Below, piece after piece: positions 1 to 6,694 of a stretch of DNA of 15,323 nucleotides. The notes below the pieces were generated by a model. That model made no database searches, was not told the origin of the DNA, and worked only from the letters and a program-made list of their open reading frames with translations. The stretch is from Chloroflexota bacterium (GTDB lineage Bacteria; Chloroflexota; Dehalococcoidia; SHYM01): positions 1 through 15,323 of the forward strand of contig JACQGV010000080.1 in NCBI GenBank assembly GCA_016199375.1. The letters run 5' to 3'. Position numbers and translations under genes: made by a program. Numbering within the stretch: position 1 is the stretch's first letter; each line of letters opens with the position of its first letter.

Positions 1-2
1 GG

Positions 3-53
3 ATAGGTCTAGCGGTGACCTACGTGGAGGTCAAGGACATCAAGCTCAAGTAG
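3..53 (+). CDS. 3' end of an unidentified protein gene (partial)
   Basis: An open frame enters from the left edge and ends at TAG (51-53), encoding IGLAVTYVEVKDIKLK. From the fourth codon on, every third position is G or C (GCG GTG ACC TAC GTG and so on), which is the coding signature of this genome. A strong plus-strand terminator begins 12 bases after the stop, consistent with a real gene end. Sixteen residues are too few to name a family. The gene converges on the CoA-transferase that ends at 224 on the other strand. Confidence 0.6.
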   Translation: MGLAVTYVEVKDIKLK

Positions 54-64
54 CGCCCGGGGCT

Positions 65-105
65 AACGGCGGCGGAGGGCCTCGCCCTCCGCCGCCGTTC
101 ATTTT
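65..105 (+). terminator. Strong intrinsic terminator of the upstream plus-strand gene
   Basis: A perfect 16-bp inverted repeat (65-80 with 84-99) closes a CTC loop and is followed by TTCATTTT (98-105). The stem is almost all G/C. The T-rich side faces the plus strand only; read on the minus strand the stem runs into GTTAGCCCC, so it is unlikely to serve the converging CoA-transferase gene. Confidence 0.85.
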
Positions 106-223
106 GGACGGGGAGGCCCCGGCCCTGCTGTCCCACGATTAATTGAACCTGTTGGCCTGCCGCAAAAGCGCTGGCAGATAGAGAGAGGGCTATCCCTGAT
201 TCTCGGCCTCGGCTGTGGAGGCC

Positions 224-1489
224 TCAGGCCAGGACCACCTTCTCCTCTCGCAGGGCGGCGATCTCCCGCGCCGACAGGCCCAGCAGCCGGCGCAGCACGT
301 AGTCGTTGTCGCGGCCCAGGAGCGGGGCGCCGCGCCGCACCCGGCCAGGGGTGGCGCTCATCTTCCAGGCGGGCCCCTGCATGAGCTTGCCCGCGACCTC
401 GGGCGACTCGTCGCGCACGAAGAAGCGCCGCGCCCGCAGGTGGGGGTCGGCCAGGATCGAGGCGCCGCTGTGGCTGGGGGCCGCCGCGACCCCGTGCTGT
501 TGCAGGAGCGTCGCTGCCTCCTCGGCGGTGCGCGGGCGCGTCCACTCCTCCAGCCGGGCATCCAGCTCTACGCTAGCCAACCAGCGGCCGTGGCTGTCCT
601 CGAACCTGGAATCGCGCGCCCACTCGGGGTCGCCCAGGGCGCGGCAGAGGGCCAGCCACTCCCCGTCGGAGGCGGCGGCGATGGTGACCCAGGTGTTCTC
701 CTCCTTGCAGGGGTAGCAGCCGTGGGGGGCCAGGTCATCGTCCCGGTTGCCACGCCGCCCCATCACCCGGCCGTTGAGAGCGTAGTCGAGCAGCGGCTCC
801 GGCACCAGGGAGGCGAGTGCCTCATGCTGGGAGACATCTATGTACTGCCCCTGCCCCGTGACCGTTCTGTGCTGGAGGGCAGCCAGGGCAGCCAGCGCCC
901 CGGTCAGGCCGCCGATAGGATCGCCGTAGGGGATCGTGACCTGCGCGGGGTTGCCGCCGGGGAAGCCCGAGATGTGGGCGAGGCCCGCGGCCATGGCCAG
1001 GTGGTTGCCGTAGGCGACGTAGCTGCTGTGGGGCCCGCTGCCTCCGAACCCGGACATGGAGACCAGGATTATGTCGGGCCTGACCCGGCGCAGCTCTTCG
1101 TATCCCAGCCCCAGCCGCTCCAGGACGCCGGGGGCGAAGTTCTCGATGGCCACGTCGCTGATGGCTACCAGGCGCTTGGCCAGGGCCAGCCCCTCGGGGC
1201 GCTTCAAGTCCAGGGTGCAGGAGAGCTTGTTGCGCTGGTTGGTGCTCCACCAGCCGCTCCCATTGGGAATGCTGACGGCCCCCCCTTTGAAGGGCGGCTG
1301 CGAGCGCATGTTGCTGGTGCGGGGCCAGGCCTCGACGTTGATTACCTCGGCGCCGAAATCGGCGAGCATGGTGGTGGCGTAGGGGCCCGCCCAGGCCCAG
1401 GTGAAGTCGGCCACCCGCAGGCCGGAGAGGGCCATCCCCCGCGCGGGCCGCAAGGGTGGCTGCCGGGGCCGGAGCGCGCGCCTCGCCAT
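224..1489 (-). CDS. Class III (CaiB/BaiF) CoA-transferase, copy A
   Basis: Family III CoA-transferase (pfam02515), moving CoA between carboxylic acids through an aspartyl-CoA intermediate in the cytoplasm. It shows the N-terminal Rossmann signature LRVADFTWAWAGP followed by LADFGAEVINVE, then DVAIENFAPGVLERLGLGY, and ends with PLLGRDNDYV, the usual C-terminal motif. The catalytic Asp that matches D169 of formyl-CoA transferase is D190, in PYGDPIGGLTGA, just before TGQGQYIDVS. The ATG at 1489 shares one base with the stop of copy B (TGATG), which favours translational coupling. However, the first 18 residues are Arg/Pro-rich and M19 (1435, MALSGLRVADF) matches the family start better, giving 403 residues. 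It lies last in the carboxyltransferase-B-A operon and resembles the third copy at 12320-13540 more than its neighbour B. Substrates are unknown. Confidence 0.9.
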   Translation of the reverse strand: MARRALRPRQPPLRPARGMALSGLRVADFTWAWAGPYATTMLADFGAEVINVEAWPRTSNMRSQPPFKGGAVSIPNGSGWWSTNQRNKLSCTLDLKRPEGLALAKRLVAISDVAIENFAPGVLERLGLGYEELRRVRPDIILVSMSGFGGSGPHSSYVAYGNHLAMAAGLAHISGFPGGNPAQVTIPYGDPIGGLTGALAALAALQHRTVTGQGQYIDVSQHEALASLVPEPLLDYALNGRVMGRRGNRDDDLAPHGCYPCKEENTWVTIAAASDGEWLALCRALGDPEWARDSRFEDSHGRWLASVELDARLEEWTRPRTAEEAATLLQQHGVAAAPSHSGASILADPHLRARRFFVRDESPEVAGKLMQGPAWKMSATPGRVRRGAPLLGRDNDYVLRRLLGLSAREIAALREEKVVLA

Positions 1490-2727
1490 CAGACCACACC
1501 GGCCTCGCGCAGGCCCGTCAGCTCCCGGCGCGTCAGCTCCAGGAGCCCCTCGTAGACCTCCTCGTTGTGCTGGCCGAGGAGAGGCGCCGGCCGGCGCAGG
1601 CTCCAGCCGGGCCCGTTGGAGCGCAGGCCGGTGCTAGGGTAGGAGAGCGGCCCGGCCACCGGATGGTCGGCCTGGACAAAGAAGCCGCGGGCCTGCAAGT
1701 GCTCGTCGGCGAAGAGGTCGGCGGAGGTGAAGGGGGCGGCTATGGGCACCCGGCGGGCCTGGGCCTCCCGGATGACATCGGCCTTGCGGCGCGCACTCAG
1801 CCAGGCGCCGATCTCCTGGGTCAGGAACTCGGCGTTGTCCAGCCGCGCCTGGCGGTCCTGCCACCAGCCGCCCTGGGCCCACGCGGGCATGCCCATGAGC
1901 TCGAAGAAGTGCTGGAACTGGTGCTCCTCCACCAGCCCGAAGAGCACCTGGCCGTCCTGGCAGGAGAGCAGGCCGCCCGGATAGCGGGCCTCGGTGCCAC
2001 GCCCCACCACCCGCCCATCGAGCTGGGGGAAGGCCAGGGGCGCCATCGGCATGAAGGCCAGCGCCTCCAGCCCGGAGACGTCCAGGGCCTGGCCGCGGCC
2101 GGTTAGGTTGCGATAGTAGAGTGCCGTCAAGGCGGCGACGGCGCCCGTGAGGCCCAGGGCATAGTCGGCCTGGGGGTTGCCGCAGCGCACCGGCGGGCCC
2201 GGCGGCTGCCCGGGGTGCTGCTCGCGGGTGATGTAGCCGAGGCCGCTGGCGTGCCAGACGTTCAGGTCGTAGCCGGGCACGTCGGCGTAGGGGCCGCTCA
2301 GCCCCCACGGGGTCAGGTAGGCCGCGATGAGGGCGGGATGTTCCTTGCGGGCCCGGGCGGGGTCCAAGGCCAGGCGCCGGGCCGGGCGGCGGGTCAGGTC
2401 GGTGATGAAGAGGTCCGCCCGCTCCATGAGCCTCCCTAATAGCTCGCGGCCGCTGGGCAGCCCAGGGTCCAGAGTGATGCCGCGCTTGTTGGTGTTGAGG
2501 TACAGGAAGAGGCCGCTCTTCTCCTGGTGCGGCAGGTCCTGAGGGAAGGGGCCCCGCCGCCGCGCCGGGTCGCCCTGGGGAGGCTCCACCTTTATCACGT
2601 CGGCCCCCAGGTCGGCCAGCAGCTTGGCGCAGAAGGGCGCCGCCACCAGGCCGGCGAGCTCCACCACCGCCACGCCCGCGAGCGGACCGGATGGCGTGCG
2701 GCTGGCCCCAGCGGGTCTCTCGATCAC
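1489..2727 (-). CDS. Class III (CaiB/BaiF) CoA-transferase, copy B
   Basis: A 412-residue member of the CaiB/BaiF family, of normal length. Signatures are VAVVELAGLVAAPFCAKLLA, GADVIKVEPPQGDPARR, LYLNTNKRGITLD and the C-terminal PLLGQHNEEVYEGLL. The putative acyl-carrying Asp is D188 (NPQADYALGLTGA), preceding LTGRGQALDVS. The start is GTG at 2725-2727, with a GGGAG ribosome site at 2734-2738. It begins 51 bases after the stop of the carboxyltransferase gene and its own stop overlaps the start of copy A by one base. Such side-by-side class III genes recall the two-subunit enzymes BbsEF (benzylsuccinate) and SmtAB (succinyl-CoA:malate), so A and B may form one heteromeric transferase; that is inference. 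The substrate is not identifiable. Confidence 0.9.
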   Translation of the reverse strand: MIERPAGASRTPSGPLAGVAVVELAGLVAAPFCAKLLADLGADVIKVEPPQGDPARRRGPFPQDLPHQEKSGLFLYLNTNKRGITLDPGLPSGRELLGRLMERADLFITDLTRRPARRLALDPARARKEHPALIAAYLTPWGLSGPYADVPGYDLNVWHASGLGYITREQHPGQPPGPPVRCGNPQADYALGLTGAVAALTALYYRNLTGRGQALDVSGLEALAFMPMAPLAFPQLDGRVVGRGTEARYPGGLLSCQDGQVLFGLVEEHQFQHFFELMGMPAWAQGGWWQDRQARLDNAEFLTQEIGAWLSARRKADVIREAQARRVPIAAPFTSADLFADEHLQARGFFVQADHPVAGPLSYPSTGLRSNGPGWSLRRPAPLLGQHNEEVYEGLLELTRRELTGLREAGVV

Positions 2728-2778
2728 GCAGGTCTCCCAAGGCTATGGGTAGGCTGGCATAAACCGTGCCGGGCTTGG

Positions 2779-4335
2779 CTAGCGCATGAAGCGCTGCTCC
2801 CTGATCAGCCGTTTCTGCTCCGACCAATCGGGGTAGGCGCCCATCCCCAGCTCCAGGCCCTGGATGATCACCCGCCGGGTGTCGCGGGGGTCAATGACAT
2901 CGTCCACGATCATCATGCCGCCCGCCGCCCAGGCGCTGGTGCCGACGCGGAACTCCTGCACCTTGCGCTCGACGAAGGCGTCGCGCTCGGCCTCCGGCGT
3001 CGCCTCCCACTCGCGCCGGAAGACCAGCTTGACCGCCGGCTCGGCGCCCATGAAGCTGATCTCCGCGGAGGGCCAGGCCACCACCAGGTCGGTCATGGCG
3101 CCCATGGCGTTCATGGCGTAGGTGCCCAGGCCGTAAGACTTGCGGATGTAGACCGTGATCTTGGGCACCGTGGCGTTGGCGTGGGCCACCATCATGTCCA
3201 TCGCCCTGGTGATCATGCGCTCGCGCTCCACCTTGGTCCCCACCAGCATGCCGGGGATGTCGTGGAAGAACACCAGGGGCAGGTTGAAGGTGCCGCAGAG
3301 CTCGATGAAGAGCCTGACTTTGTCGCAGCCGTCGGCGTCCACAGCCCCGGCCTGGTAGAGGGGATTGCTGGCGATGATGCCCGTCGGCTGGCCGTTGAAG
3401 CGTCCCAGCAGCGTATGGACGCACTTGCCGAAGTCCGGCCGCACCGGGAAGACGATGCCGTCATCCACCACCCGGCGCACCAGGGACACCATGTCGTAGG
3501 CGCGGTTGATCTGGTCGGGCACGATGGTCAGCAGCGACTCCTCGCGCCGGTCCGGGGGGTCCTTGGTGGGCTTGACCGGCGGCGGGAGGGCGGCGTTGGA
3601 GGGCAGGAACCCCAGCAGATCGCGGATGATCTTGAAGCAGTCCTCCTCGTTCTCGGCGATGCGGCTGGCCTGGCCGTTCTTGGCGTGCACCTCCCAGCCG
3701 CCCAGTTCCTCGTCGGTGATGCTCTCGCCGATGCCGGCCCGGATGACCGGCGGGCCGGAGATGCCGACGGCGGCGCCCTTGGTGACGATGATGAAGTCGG
3801 AGAGGCCGGAGCGGAAGGCGGGGTCGCCGTAGCACTCGCCCAGGATGGCGGTGATGATGGGCATGAGGCGCGGCTCGCGCTTGATGTTGCCCATGTAGCC
3901 TGCCCCGACGCCGGCGTTGCGCACCCCCAGCAGGGTGTGCACCCGCCCGCCGCCGCCGTCGCCCAGGGTGATCAGGGGCCAGCCGCGCATCTCGCAGCGG
4001 GTCACCACCCGGCCCTGCTTCATGCCGCCGGTGTGGCCGCCGGTGCCGCTCATGACGGTCTTGTCGTGGGCTACTACGCCCACGGTGCGGCCCTCGATCT
4101 TGCCGTAGCCGGCCACCATGCCATCGCCGGCGGACTTCTCGGCGATGGCATGGTCGTCGGAGTGGCCCAGCAGGCCGATCTCCAGGAAGGTGCCAGGGTC
4201 GAGCAGCTTCTCGACGCGCTCGCGGGCGGTGAGGCGGCCCTTGGCATGCTGGCGGGCGACCTTCTCCGGCCCGCCGCCCAGCTTGAACCGCTCCTTGCGC
4301 TCCTGCAGCTTGACCGCGTCCTGCTTGTTGCCCAT
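2779..4335 (-). CDS. Atypical acyl-CoA carboxylase carboxyltransferase (beta) subunit
   Basis: A 518-residue carboxyltransferase of the PccB/MccB/AccD-type family (pfam01039), the half that transfers CO2 from carboxybiotin to an acyl-CoA. The N-terminal half shows GGPEKVARQHAKGRLTARER (21-40) and LLDPGTFLEIG. The C-terminal half shows HDIPGMLVGTKVE (358-370), RKSYGLGTYAMNAMG (398-412) and the family ending VDDVIDPRDTRRVI (477-490). The usual N-half oxyanion motif DSGGARIQEG appears as GDGGGGRVH (125-133), so this is a divergent subgroup. ATG 4335 is chosen because GGAGG (4342-4346) precedes it and family length fits; a longer TTG frame to 4497 would run through the promoter. No biotin carboxylase or biotin carrier gene lies in the window. 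It is first in the operon with the two CoA-transferases. Acyl substrate is unknown; a decarboxylase role is also possible. Confidence 0.88.
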   Translation of the reverse strand: MGNKQDAVKLQERKERFKLGGGPEKVARQHAKGRLTARERVEKLLDPGTFLEIGLLGHSDDHAIAEKSAGDGMVAGYGKIEGRTVGVVAHDKTVMSGTGGHTGGMKQGRVVTRCEMRGWPLITLGDGGGGRVHTLLGVRNAGVGAGYMGNIKREPRLMPIITAILGECYGDPAFRSGLSDFIIVTKGAAVGISGPPVIRAGIGESITDEELGGWEVHAKNGQASRIAENEEDCFKIIRDLLGFLPSNAALPPPVKPTKDPPDRREESLLTIVPDQINRAYDMVSLVRRVVDDGIVFPVRPDFGKCVHTLLGRFNGQPTGIIASNPLYQAGAVDADGCDKVRLFIELCGTFNLPLVFFHDIPGMLVGTKVERERMITRAMDMMVAHANATVPKITVYIRKSYGLGTYAMNAMGAMTDLVVAWPSAEISFMGAEPAVKLVFRREWEATPEAERDAFVERKVQEFRVGTSAWAAGGMMIVDDVIDPRDTRRVIIQGLELGMGAYPDWSEQKRLIREQRFMR

Positions 4336-4341
4336 CAAATG

Positions 4342-4346
4342 CCTCC
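4342..4346 (-). promoter_or_regulatory. Ribosome binding site deciding the carboxyltransferase start
   Basis: GGAGG on the minus strand lies 6 bases before ATG 4335. It supports MGNKQDAVKL as the true N-terminus rather than the upstream TTG at 4497. Confidence 0.8.
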
Positions 4347-4361
4347 GCACATTCTCTACCC

Positions 4362-4425
4362 GGTCATCCCGAGTCCTTCCGCTGAAGGACAAAGAATCCG
4401 GACCCGTCGGTGCCTCAGTGTGACA
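4362..4425. repeat. Small palindromic intergenic repeat (REP/MITE-like)
   Basis: The segment starts GGTCATCCCGAG and ends CTCAGTGTGAC; the ends are imperfect inverted copies (about 8 of 11 bases match). Inside is a perfect 7-bp hairpin, GTCCTTC (4373-4379) with GAAGGAC (4384-4390), followed by AAAGAATCC. The TCATCCCGAG ... AAAGAATC pattern resembles short dispersed intergenic repeats seen in many bacterial genomes. It sits in the 5' leader of the carboxyltransferase operon. Only one copy is visible here, so repeat status is inferred. Confidence 0.4.
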
Positions 4426-4453
4426 GCGGGCCTGCCAGATTGTGACCCAGCAT

Positions 4454-4482
4454 AGTTTACAGAGGGCAACAAGGCCCGCCAA
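4454..4482 (-). promoter_or_regulatory. Candidate sigma-70-type promoter of the carboxyltransferase/CoA-transferase operon
   Basis: On the minus strand TTGGCG (4477-4482) and TAAACT (4454-4459) are separated by 17 bases, each matching four of six consensus bases. Transcription would start near 4447, leaving a leader of about 110 bases that contains the palindromic repeat. Confidence 0.45.
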
Positions 4483-4503
4483 CCAGGTCGGCTGCAAGCA
4501 TAA

Positions 4504-4526
4504 CCAGGTGTCTGGTCAGACACTGG
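4504..4526. promoter_or_regulatory. Operator-like palindrome upstream of the carboxyltransferase operon
   Basis: GTGTCTG (4508-4514) and CAGACAC (4517-4523) form a perfect dyad around a GT centre, with outer CCA/TGG also pairing. It lies 22 bases upstream of the candidate -35 box and 20 bases past the MocA-like stop. The core resembles GntR/FadR-type half-sites (TGGT...AC), which regulate acyl-CoA genes, but no such regulator is in the window. It could instead be a weak terminator for the Mo operon, though no U-run follows (CTGGTTATGCTT). Confidence 0.4.
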
Positions 4527-4546
4527 GCCGGGGGGTTTCTTGAGCG

Positions 4547-5200
4547 CTAACCCTCCCTTGCGGTTGCCAGCAGGCGCCGAGCGCGGTCGTAGTCCTCCCT
4601 GGTGTTAAGGTTCACCAGCACCAGGGGGGTGCCGAGCTTCACCTGCTGTATGTCCCTTTTATGGCGCTGCACGACCTCCCGCAGCCCCTGGCTCTCTTCG
4701 GTAATCGCCAGCAGGTCGGGGCCGAGAGCAGCGGCGAAGAGGGGAGGATGGCCCCGCCGCCCGCCGTGGGAAGGGAGCGTGAGGCGGGCGCCCTCGTCCC
4801 GGTGGGCCCGGAGCAGCCGCTCCAGGACCCACGCGGGGCGCGGCTGGTCCACGCCCAGGATAAGGACAAACGACCACCCAGGCCGCAACGCCTTCAGGCC
4901 AGCAACCACCGAGGTGCTCTTGCCCCGCCGGTAGCGGCGGTTGAAGATGGCGCGCAGGCGGGGCTCCCGGCGCGGGAGCAAGGGCCGGAGCTCCTGGGCC
5001 CGGTGGCCCAGCACCACGACCACCTCGGCCAGCGATGTCCGCAGCAGTTGCCCCACCTGGTACTCAAGGAGCGTGCTGCCTTTCCAGGGCAGGAGGGCTT
5101 TCAGTTCCCCCATGCGGGTGGACTCGCCGGCGGCCAGGAGCACAGCCGCCCCGGACAGGGGGAGACCGGCCGCCCGCCGTGGCAGCAGCGCCGGCGTCAC
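4547..5200 (-). CDS. mocA: MocA-like molybdenum cofactor nucleotidyltransferase
   Basis: NTP-transferase (MobA/MocA superfamily) expected to attach CMP to molybdopterin, giving the MCD cofactor form used by many CO-dehydrogenase/xanthine-dehydrogenase-type enzymes. Visible motifs are the nucleotide loop LLAAGESTRMG (residues 21-31) with K34 in ELKALLPW, the metal-binding acidic site ILGVDQPRP (D118), GGRRGHPPLF (146-155) that is typical of MocA, and NLNTREDY near the end. The start used is GTG 5198-5200, which has GGAG (5210-5213) nine bases upstream and gives 217 residues, near the family's roughly 200. A longer frame from TTG 5281 overlaps xdhC by 8 bases and would add 27 Arg-rich residues encoded partly by a hairpin. 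It is the last gene of the Mo operon and directly follows xdhC, as expected for cofactor maturation. Confidence 0.85.
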   Translation of the reverse strand: MTPALLPRRAAGLPLSGAAVLLAAGESTRMGELKALLPWKGSTLLEYQVGQLLRTSLAEVVVVLGHRAQELRPLLPRREPRLRAIFNRRYRRGKSTSVVAGLKALRPGWSFVLILGVDQPRPAWVLERLLRAHRDEGARLTLPSHGGRRGHPPLFAAALGPDLLAITEESQGLREVVQRHKRDIQQVKLGTPLVLVNLNTREDYDRARRLLATAREG

Positions 5201-5223
5201 CTGCTTCGGCTCCGGGGAAGCAA

Positions 5224-5250
5224 ACCGCCTGCGCTGCGGGCGCAGGCGGT
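5224..5250 (-). other. Hairpin between xdhC and mocA
   Basis: ACCGCCTGCG (5224-5233) is a perfect complement of CGCAGGCGGT (5241-5250), and the next base pair closes a 5-base loop. On the minus strand it is followed by TTTGCTTCCCC. It sits 23 bases past the xdhC stop and just before the preferred mocA start. It may act as a partial terminator that lowers mocA expression, or as an mRNA stabiliser. Confidence 0.45.
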
Positions 5251-5273
5251 ACGCCGGGGAGCGTCCCCGCGTT

Positions 5274-6401
5274 TTAGCCAAGAGAGGGGCTTTTCACTTT
5301 CTGGCCCGCCTTCTCCAAAGCCTTTTGCAGCAGCTTGCCAGGGAGCTTAAGGGGACGGCCGCTGCCCCCCAGCCGCACCATCTCCACCTCGGCCATGATG
5401 CTGAGGGCGATCTCCTCCGGGGTGCGGGCTCCCACGTCCAGCCCCACCGGGGCGTGGACCTGCTCCAGCCGTTCGAAGGGCACCCCTTCCTGCAGCAGAT
5501 GCTCGTAGATTAGCAGCGTCTTGCGCTGGCTGCCCACCAGCCCCACGAAACCGGCGGGGGAGCGGGCGGCCTCCAGCAGGGCCACGTCGTCCAGCTTATG
5601 CCCTCGGGTCGCCACCACGATGGCGGTGTTGGGGGTGATGCGCATACTCTTGATGGCATCCACCAGATGCGTCACATAGATCTCGTCGGCCTGGGGGAAG
5701 CGCTCGCGGTTGGCGTACTCGGAGCGGTCATCGGCGATGACGACCTGGAAGCCCAGGCTCTTGGCCAGGGGGGCGAGGGCCTTGGCGATGTGGCCGGCCC
5801 CGGCCACCACCAGCTGGGGCGGCGAGGTGAAGCTCTCTACGAAGAGCTCCTCACCCGCCTCCGCCTTCACCAGGGCACAGCGCCCGTAGGCCATCAGCTC
5901 GCGGGCGTGTTTGGCCGCCAGCCGGTCCAGCCCCTCGTCGCCCAGGGAGCCCAGCCGCGTACCGTCCTCCCGGACCAGCAGAGAGGCCCCCAGGGCCCCG
6001 CCCGCTATCCGGGAGGCGATGGCCACCGCCGGGCCTCCATCCAGAGCGGACAGGACCTCGCCCGCATGCTCCAGCAAGGGCCGCCCTTGCAGGACGGGGT
6101 CTATCAGGATGTCCATGGTGCCGCCGCATACCATCCCCGACTCGGCGGCCAGCTCGTCGCTGAGGACAAACCGGCGCACCGCCGGCTGCCCCCCCTGCTC
6201 CAGGACCTGCTTGGACTCCTGCCACACCTCCGCCTCCACGCAGCCGCCGCCCAGGGTTCCGACGATGGTGCCGTCGGGGCGCACCAGGAGCTTGGCCCCC
6301 GGTTTCTGGGGGGTGGAGCCCTGGGTGCGCACCAGGGTGGCCAGGACGAAGGGTTCGCGGGCCGAGTGCAGCCGCCGGGCCTCGCTGAAGATGTCTTTCA
6401 T
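5274..6401 (-). CDS. xdhC: XdhC/CoxI-family molybdenum hydroxylase maturation factor
   Basis: A 375-residue XdhC/CoxI protein. Family members bind molybdenum cofactor, help sulfurate it and deliver it to the Mo subunit. The N-terminal XdhC/CoxI domain holds TQGSTPQKPGAKLLV (27-41), GGGCVEAEVW (51-60) and GMVCGGTMDILID (89-101); C54 and C92 are candidate cofactor or persulfide cysteines. The C-terminal Rossmann domain starts at LVVAGAGHIAKALAPLAK (197-214) and includes VGLVGSQRKT (286-295) and HAPVGLDVGARTPEEIALSI (316-335), all hallmarks of the family. ATG 6401 is preceded by AAGGA. It lies 42 bases after the small membrane-protein gene and before mocA, so the maturation pair closes the Mo operon. 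Length and motif order are those of a complete protein. Confidence 0.92.
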   Translation of the reverse strand: MKDIFSEARRLHSAREPFVLATLVRTQGSTPQKPGAKLLVRPDGTIVGTLGGGCVEAEVWQESKQVLEQGGQPAVRRFVLSDELAAESGMVCGGTMDILIDPVLQGRPLLEHAGEVLSALDGGPAVAIASRIAGGALGASLLVREDGTRLGSLGDEGLDRLAAKHARELMAYGRCALVKAEAGEELFVESFTSPPQLVVAGAGHIAKALAPLAKSLGFQVVIADDRSEYANRERFPQADEIYVTHLVDAIKSMRITPNTAIVVATRGHKLDDVALLEAARSPAGFVGLVGSQRKTLLIYEHLLQEGVPFERLEQVHAPVGLDVGARTPEEIALSIMAEVEMVRLGGSGRPLKLPGKLLQKALEKAGQKVKSPSLG

Positions 6402-6443
6402 GGCGATCTTTTCCTTGGCGTCATTATACCGGAGCGCTGCCCG

Positions 6444-6641
6444 CTACTCCATGCGGTCCAGCCGCCCGGTGCGCTGCGCCCAGATGGCGAAGGCCGCGAA
6501 CCCCAGGACGAAGACGGCTACCCCCACCCACCATCTTTGGGAAAGGGCGTAGACAAGGAGGGCGGCGGCGGGCAGGGCCAGCCAGAAGATGGTGACCGGC
6601 CAGTCGCGCTTCGTCGGCCTGGACGCCTTCTTGTCGTTCAC
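6444..6641 (-). CDS. Small two-helix membrane protein in the Mo operon
   Basis: A 65-residue protein starting at GTG (6639-6641) with a strong GGGGGAG ribosome site five bases upstream. A charged N-terminus (MNDKKASRPTKRDW) is followed by two hydrophobic segments, about residues 15-33 (VTIFWLALPAAALLVYAL) and 37-54 (WWVGVAVFVLGFAAFAIW), then a basic tail QRTGRLDRME. The charge pattern suggests both ends face the cytoplasm. I do not recognise the family. It lies 53 bases after the Mo subunit and 42 bases before xdhC on the same strand, so it is probably co-transcribed. It might tether the enzyme or a maturation step to the membrane; nothing in the sequence proves this. Confidence 0.7.
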   Translation of the reverse strand: MNDKKASRPTKRDWPVTIFWLALPAAALLVYALSQRWWVGVAVFVLGFAAFAIWAQRTGRLDRME

Positions 6642-6694
6642 GCCAGCTCCCCCATCTGCGAGAGCTCCGCAGCCCGCGCTGGGCGCGTATGGAG

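Noticed and set aside
2527..4455. Long plus-strand open frame opposite the carboxyltransferase gene
   Set aside because: It is an antisense shadow caused by high GC and biased codons; the minus-strand frame encodes a full recognisable enzyme. The same applies to the plus-strand frames at 215-1555, 5598-6815, 8381-9514 and 12299-13039.
4336..4497. N-terminal extension of the carboxyltransferase from TTG 4497
   Set aside because: It reads through the candidate promoter and the palindromic repeat, and GGAGG correctly positions ATG 4335.
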